10,782 nt of DNA. It comes from Gemmatimonadota bacterium. GTDB lineage: Bacteria > Gemmatimonadota > Gemmatimonadetes > Gemmatimonadales > GWC2-71-9. The notes under the pieces were generated by a model. That model ran no database searches, was not told where the DNA came from, and saw nothing but the letters and a program-made list of their open reading frames with translations. Made by a program: the position numbers and the translations under genes. Below are positions 1 through 6,306 of the stretch, piece after piece (position 1 is the stretch's first letter; the number at the start of each line of letters is the position of its first letter). Location: NCBI GenBank assembly GCA_029859185.1, contig JAOUDR010000052.1, forward strand, positions 1 through 10,782, written 5' to 3'.

Positions 1-2
1 CC

Positions 3-47
3 TTCGTCCGCGAGACGATCGCCCGCACGCCCGCCGGCGTCGCGTGA
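3..47 (+). CDS. C-terminal tail of an upstream gene (partial), possibly the mutase cobalamin-binding subunit
   Basis: An open frame enters from the left edge and ends with TGA at 45-47. Its last fourteen residues read FVRETIARTPAGVA. The stop overlaps the GTG start of the mutase large subunit in a GTGA overlap, so the two genes are almost certainly co-transcribed and translationally coupled. The FVRETI segment would fit the last helix of a stand-alone cobalamin-binding subunit, which in split mutases often ends in a similar IxxFxRxx helix. Fourteen residues cannot prove a family, so this identity is a weak inference. Other genes found beside such mutases, such as a MeaB-type chaperone or an acyl-CoA enzyme, remain possible. 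Confidence 0.55.
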   Translation, partial: FVRETIARTPAGVA

Positions 48-1585
48 GCGACGACCCGACCTCGCCGTCGGGATTGCCGATCGCTGGGTACTACGGCGAC
101 GAGCCACCCGGAGTCTTCCCGTACACCCGCGGAATCCATCCCACGATGTACCGCGGTCGGCTCTGGACGATGCGGCAGTACGCGGGGTTCGGGACGGCCG
201 AAGAGACCAACACGCGGTTCCGCGCGCTGCTGGACGCCGGGCAAACGGGACTGTCCGTGGCCTTCGACCTGCCGACGCAGATGGGCTACGATTCCGATGC
301 GCCCGCGGCGGAGGGCGAAGTCGGGCGCGCCGGTGTCGCCATCGATAGCGTGGACGACCTGGCACGGGTGTTCGCCGGGATCCCGCTCCAGAGCGTCTCC
401 ACCTCGATGACGATCAACGCAACGGCCGCGATTCTGCTCGCGATGTACGTCGTGGTCGCCGAAGACCAGGGGACGCCGGCGCATCAACTGCGGGGCACGA
501 TCCAAAACGACGTGCTCAAGGAATACGCGGCACGCGGAACGTACATCTACCCACCTGAGCCGTCGCTGCGGCTGATCACGGACACGTTCCGATTCGTCAC
601 CGACGAGCAGATGCCGTTCAACCCGATCTCGGTCAGCGGCTATCACATGCGTGAGGCCGGGGCCACGGCCGTCCAGGAGGTCGCGTTCACGTTTGCCAAC
701 GGCATCGAGTATCTCGACCGGGCACGGGCGGCGGGACTGGATCCTTCCGAGGTCGCCGAGCGGATGTCGTTCTTCTTCGCGGCCCACAACGACCTGTTCG
801 AGGAGGCGGCCAAGTTCCGGGCGGCGCGACGGTTGTGGGCGACCATCGTCCGCGAGCGCTATGCCGGGAGCGATGCCGCGTGCCGGTTGCGGTTCCATAC
901 GCAGACTGGTGGATCGACGCTCACGGCGCAGCAACCGCTCAACAACGTCGTGCGGGTGGCCGTGCAGGCGCTCGCGGCCACGTTGGGGGGGACGCAGTCG
1001 CTGCACACCAACAGCTTCGACGAGGCACTCGCGCTGCCGAGCGCGCCCGCGGCGACGCTGGCACTCCGCACGCAACAGATCCTGGCGCACGAGAGCGGTG
1101 TCGCAGAGACCGCGGATCCCCTGGGAGGGTCCTACTACGTCGAAGCCCTCACCGACCGGATCGAACGCGAGGCGCGGTCGCTGCTCGCGGAGATCGAGCG
1201 TGGGGGTGGTGCGGCCGCGGCCATCGAGCGCGGTGATTTCCAGGAGGCCATTCATCGGTCTGCCTATGCGTTCCAGCAGGCAGTGGAGACCGATGAGACG
1301 GTGATCGTCGGAGTGAATCGTTACGTGGAAGATCAGCCGCCGCCGAACATCACGGCCCCGGACTACACCGCGTTCGCTGAGCGGCAGGTGCAACAGGTGC
1401 GGCAGGTGCGGCAGGGGAGGGAGCCGCGGATGTGGCGGCAGGCGGTCGACGCGCTGGAGGCCGCCGCCCGCGGGTCGGAGCCGCTCGTGCCGCGCATCCT
1501 TGACGCCGTGCGCGCCCGGGCCACGGTTGGGGAGATCAGCGATACCCTGCGGCGTGTGTGGGGCGTGTTTCGACCGCACGTCTAG
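44..1585 (+). CDS. mcmA: Methylmalonyl-CoA mutase large (catalytic) subunit, split type without B12 domain
   Basis: Adenosylcobalamin-dependent interconversion of methylmalonyl-CoA and succinyl-CoA in propionate and branched-chain acyl-CoA breakdown; cytosolic. The 513 residues cover the TIM barrel. Family blocks are RQYAGFG (44-50), GQTGLSVAFDLPTQMGYDSD (66-85), GTIQND (151-156), SGYHMREAGAT (198-208), GGTQSLHTNSFDEAL (315-329) and ADPLGGSYY (357-365). Tyr46, Gln154, Arg164 and His201 align with Tyr89, Gln197, Arg207 and His244 of the Propionibacterium enzyme at a constant offset of 43. Tyr plus Arg marks methylmalonyl-CoA specificity; isobutyryl-CoA mutases carry Phe and Gln there. The protein ends before any cobalamin-binding domain with a DxHxxG motif, so a separate small subunit is required. 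None follows downstream. The GTG start overlaps the previous stop, and the conserved N-terminal block around residues 24-50 supports it. No internal truncation or frameshift is visible. Confidence 0.95.
   Translation: MSDDPTSPSGLPIAGYYGDEPPGVFPYTRGIHPTMYRGRLWTMRQYAGFGTAEETNTRFRALLDAGQTGLSVAFDLPTQMGYDSDAPAAEGEVGRAGVAIDSVDDLARVFAGIPLQSVSTSMTINATAAILLAMYVVVAEDQGTPAHQLRGTIQNDVLKEYAARGTYIYPPEPSLRLITDTFRFVTDEQMPFNPISVSGYHMREAGATAVQEVAFTFANGIEYLDRARAAGLDPSEVAERMSFFFAAHNDLFEEAAKFRAARRLWATIVRERYAGSDAACRLRFHTQTGGSTLTAQQPLNNVVRVAVQALAATLGGTQSLHTNSFDEALALPSAPAATLALRTQQILAHESGVAETADPLGGSYYVEALTDRIEREARSLLAEIERGGGAAAAIERGDFQEAIHRSAYAFQQAVETDETVIVGVNRYVEDQPPPNITAPDYTAFAERQVQQVRQVRQGREPRMWRQAVDALEAAARGSEPLVPRILDAVRARATVGEISDTLRRVWGVFRPHV
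1381..1416 (+). repeat. Four 9-bp tandem units inside the mutase gene
   Basis: Four consecutive 9-bp units read gcggcaggt, gcaacaggt, gcggcaggt and gcggcaggg. They encode the pattern RQV-QQV-RQV-RQG at residues 447-458 of the mutase. The same stretch in the human enzyme has the same length, so this looks like a helix written with repetitive codons and not an expansion. Confidence 0.7.
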
Positions 1586-1709
1586 CGGGCGCCGCGCGGC
1601 CTAAGGTATCATAGAGGGAACCTTTGCATCGAACCGCGGTACTGCTGCGGGGGGTTGACCACCACCGCCCGTACCTGACGCGCCAACCGATAGACACTCC
1701 GGGAGTTTC

Positions 1710-2591
1710 ATGGCTTACTTGCTTCGTCGCCCGCCGCGACGCTATGGGGCGTGGTTGACTGCCCTCGCGCTTCCGCTCCTGCTTGCCGTCTGCGCCAAGC
1801 CCATCGCGTTGCCGCCCCTGCCGGCGGCCGCAAGCGGCGCGCACCTCGCGGGGAAGTTCATCTGGCGGGATCTCCTTACCGATGACGTGGACGCGGCCAA
1901 GCGATTCTACGGTGGTTTGTTCGGGTGGGAGTTCTCGGATGTGGCCGACGGCGCGTACGCCGTGATCACCCACCGAGGGCGGCCGATTGGTGGTATCGTG
2001 ATCGCCGAGACGAAGGTCAAGGTGAAGGTGTCGCAGTGGGTGAGCTGGCTGTCGGTGCCTGATGTCGACGCCGCCGCCCGCGCGGTGCGGGACGCGGGCG
2101 GCACGGTCCTCCGGGGGCCGATGGACCTCGAGGGCCGGGGGCGGCTGGTGGTCGTCACGGACCCGCAGGGCGCGCTGCTCGTCCTCGCCCGCACCACCGA
2201 CGGCGATCCCGCGGATGCCGAAGCCGGCATCGGCGACTGGCTGTGGACCGAGCTGTGGACGCATGACCGGGACGCGTCGCTGAGCTTCTACGGCGGGCTC
2301 GTGGGCTACGGGGTGGACGAACGGGACATCGGCGACGGGAACGCCTACACCGTGCTCTCGGCAGGCGGAACCCCCCAGGCCGGGGTGGTGCGCAATCCGT
2401 TCGAACAGGTGGCGACGCACTGGCTCCCCTACGTCCGGGTTGCCGATCCGGTGGCCGTAGCGCAACGCGTAACCGAGCTTGGCGGGCGGGTGCTGGTTGA
2501 GCCTGGTGACGAGCGCCGCAAGGGAACGGCCGCCATCGTGGCCGATCCCACCGGCGCGGCGTTCACCATTCAACGTTGGCCCTTGAACTGA
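1710..2591 (+). CDS. Exported protein with two VOC (glyoxalase/bleomycin-resistance) domains
   Basis: A two-domain VOC-fold protein of 293 residues. Domain 1 spans about 48-163 (WRDLLTDDVDAAKRFYGGLF, then a DPQGALLVLAR end strand). Domain 2 spans about 176-291 (WTELWTHDRDASLSFYGGL, then DPTGAAFTIQRW). This tandem layout resembles the CFP30-type glyoxalase-like proteins, usually cytosolic. Here a basic N-terminus (RRPPRR) and a hydrophobic stretch at 13-28 ending in LLLAVCAK suggest export. Cys28 could be a lipidation site, but Val at -1 departs from the Gly/Ala/Ser of a standard lipobox, so cleavage further on near AAASGA is an alternative. The usual glyoxalase metal ligands are not evident, so substrate and even enzymatic activity are unknown. 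The ATG has GGGAG four bases upstream (1701-1705). The next gene starts 14 bases after the stop. Confidence 0.85.
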   Translation: MAYLLRRPPRRYGAWLTALALPLLLAVCAKPIALPPLPAAASGAHLAGKFIWRDLLTDDVDAAKRFYGGLFGWEFSDVADGAYAVITHRGRPIGGIVIAETKVKVKVSQWVSWLSVPDVDAAARAVRDAGGTVLRGPMDLEGRGRLVVVTDPQGALLVLARTTDGDPADAEAGIGDWLWTELWTHDRDASLSFYGGLVGYGVDERDIGDGNAYTVLSAGGTPQAGVVRNPFEQVATHWLPYVRVADPVAVAQRVTELGGRVLVEPGDERRKGTAAIVADPTGAAFTIQRWPLN

Positions 2592-2605
2592 GGCGCGAGA
2601 CTACG

Positions 2606-2785
2606 ATGCGCAGAGTGCTTCGCTACACCATCATCGTCCTTGCCGTCGCGGCCCCCCTGGCCCTCATAGCGTGCTCCAATCCCAACGTGTATGTGGGTGT
2701 GGGCGTGGCGGGACCGTGGGGGGGGCCCTATGGGGGCTATCCGTATCCCACCATGGGCGTGGGGTGGGGCCGACCCTACTGGTAG
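2606..2785 (+). CDS. Small Gly/Tyr/Trp/Pro-rich lipoprotein
   Basis: A 59-residue protein of unknown function with a clear lipoprotein signal: MRRVLRY, a hydrophobic core, then the canonical lipobox L-I-A-C with Cys23 as the lipidated residue. The mature part is only 37 residues and contains about ten Gly, six Pro, five Tyr and three Trp, with GPWGGPYGGYPYP in the middle and GVGWGRPYW at the end. Such composition suggests a flexible, aromatic, surface- or wall-interacting tail and not an enzyme. A TTG start at 2576 would add ten residues inside the preceding gene. The ATG at 2606 is preferred because the signal peptide begins exactly there. GAGG at 2590-2593 could serve as a somewhat distant ribosome site. 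It lies between the VOC gene and a membrane kinase, probably in one transcript. An eight-G run sits at 2718-2725. Confidence 0.75.
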   Translation: MRRVLRYTIIVLAVAAPLALIACSNPNVYVGVGVAGPWGGPYGGYPYPTMGVGWGRPYW

Positions 2786-2878
2786 TCCCTGAGGCGCGCG
2801 CGCCCCGCGACTACCGGCAGGTGTGGCTCGGAGCCGCCTCTTGCACGGCATGACGGCTCTCGGCAGGTTGCGATCGTC

Positions 2879-4780
2879 ATGCCCGGCGTCAGCGCTCCCG
2901 ACTTCGTCTCGCTCCAGGCGGCCCTCCGGGGTCGCTACGCCATCATGCACGAGCTGGGGCGTGGGGGCATGGGGATCGTCTACCTCGCGCACGAGGTGGC
3001 GCTCGATCGCCCGGTCGCGCTGAAGCTGCTGCCGCCGGCGCTCGCCGCCGAGCCCCACCTGCGTGAACGGTTCCTGCGGGAAGCCCGCACCGCGGCCCGG
3101 CTCTCCCATCCCAACATCGTCCCGATCTACGCCGTCGATGAGGTGGACGACTTCGTCTTCTTCGCCATGGCGTTCGTGGACGGGGAGACGCTCGGGCAGC
3201 GCGTCCGGGAGCGCGGACCCCTGCCGGCGGCCGAAGGAACCCGGGTGCTCCGCGACACGGCCTGGGCGCTCGCCTACGCGCACGCGCAGGGCATCGTGCA
3301 CCGGGACGTCAAGCCGGACAACATCCTGCTCGAGCGGGGCTCCAACCGGGCGCTCGTCACGGATTTCGGAATCGCGCACGTGCGGGATGGCACCGCCTCC
3401 GCCGCGGGTGAGGTGGTGGGGACCGCGGAGTTCATGAGTCCGGAACAGGCGAGCGGGGAGCCGCTGGATGGACGCAGCGACATCTACGCCCTCGGATGTG
3501 TCGGTTACTTCGCGCTGAGCGGGCGGCTGCCGTTCCAGGGGGACAACGTCGGCGCGGTGCTGGCGAAGCAGATCGGGGAGACGGCGGCGCCGCTCGCGAC
3601 CGCGGCACCGGAGGTACCGTCCAGGGTCGGGCGCGTGATTGCCCGGTGTCTTGCCAAGGCACCAGCCGATCGGTTCCCGACGGGTGAAGATCTTGCCGAG
3701 GCCCTCGCGCAGACCGCCCCGGTTCGCCGCGAGCTGCCCCTGCCGCTTCGGGTCTTCGTGAACCAGAACCGCGAGGCGTCCCGCCACTCTCCCGCCGTCA
3801 TCGTGTTGGCGGTGATGTTCGGATTCCCGGCCATCATGTCCGTCGTCGTCGGTGGAGTCCTTGGCCCTCCCGCGGTGATCCTCATCGTCGCGACGGCCAT
3901 GGTGGGCTTGCCGCTGGCGTCCGTGCTTCGGCGGGCGCGCCGCGTGCTCCGTGCCGGATATGGACTCGAGGACGCACAGCTCGCGCTGAAGGAAGACGTG
4001 GAACGACGGCGCGAGGAGCTGCTTTTCGAGTTCGGCCCACCCGGATGGGTGGATCGCGCCCTCAGGTACACGACGATCGGTGCACTCGCGATCACCGGAG
4101 CATCGTTCGGGGCCATGCTCATGAGTGGGTTCCCGTATACCGGATCGCTCTGGGGCGTGTTCGCTAGTTCCGCGACCGCGTTCACACTGAGCGGGCTCGC
4201 GTACGCGGCCCGGAGTGAGCGCCGCCGCGATATCTGGGGTGGACGCTGGCTCAGATTCTGGAAGAGCACGCTCGGGCGTTGGGCGTTCAAGATCGCCGGC
4301 ACCGGGGTGCAGCACGTGCGCACGGCGTCCACGGCGACCTATCGTCCGACGGAGCTGGCATTGGGCCTCGCGGCGGATCACCTCTACCAGGCCCTGCCAA
4401 AGCGAACGCAGCGTGAGCTGCCCGACCTGCCCGACGTCGTACGTCGGCTCGAGACGGACGCGCACTCGATGCGCCGCCGCGTCGAGGAGCTGAACGACCT
4501 CATCGGTCAGGTGGGGGACGATGACCGGGTGGGCGGGGAGCGGCGAGCGAAGCTGCGCGAGGAGCTGCGAACCACGCGGGACGCGGCGCAGGCCAAGATG
4601 CTCGAAGCCGTCACGGCCCTCGAGACCATCCGGCTCGGCCTGCTGCGCCTCCAGGCGGGAACCGCAACCGCGGATGGGATCACCCAGGATCTTGCGGTCG
4701 CGCGCGGGCTGCTGGGCGAGATGGGCGAGCTGGCGGAGGCGGCGGAAGAGGTTGAGCGGGCGCTGCAGGAGCCGGACTAG
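2879..4780 (+). CDS. Membrane serine/threonine protein kinase: N-terminal kinase, four TM helices, coiled-coil tail
   Basis: A Hanks-type (PknB-like) kinase of 633 residues. Kinase motifs in order: glycine loop GRGGMG (27-32), VALK with Lys49, HRDVKPDN (141-148, catalytic Asp143), DFG (162-164), GTAEFMSPE (181-189) and DIYALG (201-206). All catalytic residues are present, so it should be active. After the kinase domain (about 20-280) come hydrophobic segments near 305-325, 329-349, 398-416 and 424-443. The last 190 residues are charged and helical, with coiled-coil character near 515-630. Four helices with very short outside loops place both ends in the cytosol, so there is no extracellular sensor such as PASTA repeats. 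The tail family is not one I recognise. The ATG at 2879 lies just before the kinase fold; AGG at 2865-2867 is a weak ribosome site. The preceding lipoprotein ends 93 bases upstream. Confidence 0.92.
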   Translation: MPGVSAPDFVSLQAALRGRYAIMHELGRGGMGIVYLAHEVALDRPVALKLLPPALAAEPHLRERFLREARTAARLSHPNIVPIYAVDEVDDFVFFAMAFVDGETLGQRVRERGPLPAAEGTRVLRDTAWALAYAHAQGIVHRDVKPDNILLERGSNRALVTDFGIAHVRDGTASAAGEVVGTAEFMSPEQASGEPLDGRSDIYALGCVGYFALSGRLPFQGDNVGAVLAKQIGETAAPLATAAPEVPSRVGRVIARCLAKAPADRFPTGEDLAEALAQTAPVRRELPLPLRVFVNQNREASRHSPAVIVLAVMFGFPAIMSVVVGGVLGPPAVILIVATAMVGLPLASVLRRARRVLRAGYGLEDAQLALKEDVERRREELLFEFGPPGWVDRALRYTTIGALAITGASFGAMLMSGFPYTGSLWGVFASSATAFTLSGLAYAARSERRRDIWGGRWLRFWKSTLGRWAFKIAGTGVQHVRTASTATYRPTELALGLAADHLYQALPKRTQRELPDLPDVVRRLETDAHSMRRRVEELNDLIGQVGDDDRVGGERRAKLREELRTTRDAAQAKMLEAVTALETIRLGLLRLQAGTATADGITQDLAVARGLLGEMGELAEAAEEVERALQEPD

Positions 4781-4789
4781 CGGTCTCCG

Positions 4790-4822
4790 ACGGCAGGGGA
4801 CAACGGCAGGGGACAACGGCAG
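4790..4822 (+). repeat. 13-bp tandem repeat, 2.5 copies
   Basis: The unit acggcaggggaca occurs at 4790-4802 and again, identically, at 4803-4815. A partial copy (acggcag) follows at 4816-4822. It begins ten bases after the stop of the first kinase and lies at the start of the 205-base gap before the amidohydrolase. Perfect copies suggest recent duplication or a conserved binding site; the sequence does not show which. Confidence 0.85.
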
Positions 4823-4844
4823 CCGGCCGGACGGTCATCATCAT

Positions 4845-4918
4845 GGTCGGCGGAACCTGCATCTGCCAAGACCACCCAACCACCCATCCGCCTGACCGCT
4901 TGACACCGGTCGGCGGAA
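4845..4918 (+). repeat. 11-bp direct repeat pair, 63 bp apart, overlapping a candidate promoter
   Basis: The 11-mer ggtcggcggaa is present at 4845-4855 and 4908-4918. The start-to-start distance is 63 bp, close to six helical turns, so the two copies lie on the same DNA face. The second copy falls between the candidate -35 and -10 elements, where a bound protein would affect transcription of the amidohydrolase-kinase pair. A role as an operator is inference; the repeat itself is seen directly. Confidence 0.5.
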
Positions 4919-4927
4919 GCGTAGATC
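4900..4927 (+). promoter_or_regulatory. Candidate sigma-70 type promoter for the amidohydrolase-kinase operon
   Basis: A perfect TTGACA lies at 4900-4905. After a 16-bp spacer, TAGATC (4922-4927) is a weak -10 match, with three of six bases agreeing with TATAAT. It lies 58 bases upstream of the amidohydrolase start, a usual leader length. The -35 is the strongest such match I noticed in the intergenic gaps. The weak -10 could mean activator dependence or a false match. Confidence 0.4.
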
Positions 4928-4974
4928 GGACGATGATTCCGCAGTCTCCGCCATCATGTCGTCAGCCCCCTCTC

Positions 4975-4980
4975 GAGGAA
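4975..4980 (+). promoter_or_regulatory. Ribosome binding site that fixes the amidohydrolase start
   Basis: GAGGAA ends five bases before the ATG at 4986. An in-frame ATG at 4956 has no such site and would put ten polar residues before the signal peptide. The site therefore decides for the 4986 start. Confidence 0.75.
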
Positions 4981-4985
4981 CTTCC

Positions 4986-6305
4986 ATGCGCCGCCTCTCT
5001 GCCGTCGTCCTGCTCCTGACCGCCGCCCTCACACTCAGCATCGCGGGGAACGCGGTGGCGCAGGTCACCGCCATCCGCGCCGGCCGCCTGCTCGATCCGG
5101 AGGCAGGCACCGTCAGCACCAACCAGATCGTCCTTGTCGAGAACGGGAAGTTCACGGCCGTCGGCGCGAACGTCGCGATTCCGAGCGGCGCCGAGGTGAT
5201 CGACCTCTCCAACCTCACGGTCATGCCGGGGCTCGTGGACGCCCACAACCATCTCGCCATCACGTACAAGGAAGTGCCGGAGCACAACGTCTACTACTTC
5301 ACGTATGTGATGGACCCGACACCGCTGCGCGCCATTCAGGCGGCGTCCAACGGCATGCAAATGCTGAGCGCCGGCTTCACCATCGTGCGCGACATGGGGA
5401 ATGCCGGCAACTACGCCGACGCGGCGCTCCGGATCGCGATCGAACAGGGGTGGATCGCGGGGCCCACGATCATCAACTCGGGGATCATCATCGGAGGGAT
5501 GGGGGGGCAGTTCTGGCCCACACCGGAGATGGCCAAGGAGCACAACATCGTCTACCCCGAGTACCTCGATGCCGACACGCCCGATGAGATCGTCAAGGCG
5601 GTGCGCCAGAATGCCCTGTTCGGCGCCAAGGTGATCAAGATCTGCGTCGACTGCAAGCCGTGGGGCTACACCATTGACGAGATCAAGCTGTTCATTGCGG
5701 AGGCGGCCAAGATCGGCTTCAAGGTCGAGGGCCACGTGCAGACCGTGGACGGCGCGCGGCGCGCGATCGCGGCCGGCATCTGGTCCATCGCGCACGACCG
5801 CGGCATGACCGACTCGCTGCACAAGGAAATGGCGCGGAAGGGCGTCTGGCGGGCGGGCACCGAGACGCCCATCACGCTCACGGGCCACACCAGCCAGGCG
5901 CGGTACGACAACACCGTTGCCATGCTGCGCAACGCGTGGGAGAACAAGGTGCCGCTGACTTTTTCTACGGATGCCGACTACTACGTGCCGGGCATGACGC
6001 GCGGCGAAGTGGCCATCGAGTTCATCGAAACCTGGAAGGCCGCGAAGATCCCCAATGCGGACGTCCTGCGCATCATGACCACCAACGGATACAAGGTGAG
6101 CGAAACGGAGAACACGCGCGGGCCGATCAAGCGGGGTCTCGCGGCCGATCTCATCGCCGTCCCCGGCAACCCGCTCGAGAATCTCGATGCGTTGCGAACC
6201 GTGTCGTTTGTCATGAAGGACGGGATAGTCTTCAAGCGGGACGGCGTGATGACGCCGGAGAAGTTCTTCCACGGCGGGCCCGTGAACGGGTGGAACATCC
6301 GGTAG
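4986..6305 (+). CDS. Exported metal-dependent amidohydrolase (imidazolonepropionase/Xaa-Pro dipeptidase-like)
   Basis: A hydrolase of the amidohydrolase superfamily, 439 residues from this start. An N-terminal signal peptide (MRRLSAVVLLLTAALTL onward) has a likely cleavage site AVA|Q after residue 25, so it acts in the periplasm or outside. Superfamily metal motifs are in order: PGLVDAHNHL with His87 and His89, a lysine in KVIKIC (Lys218, the usual bridging or carbamylated position), His250 in VEGHVQT, His270 in SIAHD, and Asp329 in STDAD. The C-terminal block GPIKRGLAADLIAVPGNPLE is the family's returning beta-sandwich segment. The substrate cannot be read from sequence; relatives act on dipeptides, cyclic amides or lactams. 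The only two cysteines of the mature protein form CVDC (220-223), immediately after the metal-site lysine. The next gene, a membrane kinase, starts one base after the stop, so the two are surely co-transcribed. Confidence 0.9.
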   Translation: MRRLSAVVLLLTAALTLSIAGNAVAQVTAIRAGRLLDPEAGTVSTNQIVLVENGKFTAVGANVAIPSGAEVIDLSNLTVMPGLVDAHNHLAITYKEVPEHNVYYFTYVMDPTPLRAIQAASNGMQMLSAGFTIVRDMGNAGNYADAALRIAIEQGWIAGPTIINSGIIIGGMGGQFWPTPEMAKEHNIVYPEYLDADTPDEIVKAVRQNALFGAKVIKICVDCKPWGYTIDEIKLFIAEAAKIGFKVEGHVQTVDGARRAIAAGIWSIAHDRGMTDSLHKEMARKGVWRAGTETPITLTGHTSQARYDNTVAMLRNAWENKVPLTFSTDADYYVPGMTRGEVAIEFIETWKAAKIPNADVLRIMTTNGYKVSETENTRGPIKRGLAADLIAVPGNPLENLDALRTVSFVMKDGIVFKRDGVMTPEKFFHGGPVNGWNIR

Positions 6306-6306
6306 C

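Noticed and set aside
1591..1600. Perfect palindrome gccgcgcggc just after the mutase stop as a terminator
   Set aside because: There is no loop, the RNA stem would be about three pairs, and no T-tract follows.
1603..1624. Inverted repeat AAGGT/ACCTT around TATCAT upstream of the VOC gene as an operator or -10 box
   Set aside because: The arms are only five bases with a 12-base gap, and no -35 element lies at a proper distance. Chance is a sufficient explanation.
1655..1660. TTGACC as a -35 box for the VOC gene
   Set aside because: No A/T-rich hexamer occurs 15-19 bases downstream.
1536..2573. A 345-codon open frame on the minus strand opposite the VOC gene
   Set aside because: It lies opposite a clear two-domain VOC protein and the end of the mutase. 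No motif or plausible start site is visible.
2793..2804. 12-bp palindrome ggcgcgcgcgcc between the lipoprotein and the first kinase as a terminator or binding site
   Set aside because: It is a simple CG alternation common in such DNA and has no T-tract. The nearby 8-bp repeat cggcaggt (2815-2822 and 2861-2868) is also too short to support a site.
2570..4816. A 748-codon open frame on the minus strand opposite the first kinase
   Set aside because: The plus-strand frame has a complete kinase with all motifs. The reverse frame is rich in Arg, His, Gly and Pro and has no recognisable domain, as expected for an antisense shadow in GC-rich DNA.
4843..4985. Short leader peptide starting at the ATG at 4843
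   Set aside because: It has no ribosome site, runs out of frame into the amidohydrolase, and overlaps the candidate promoter.
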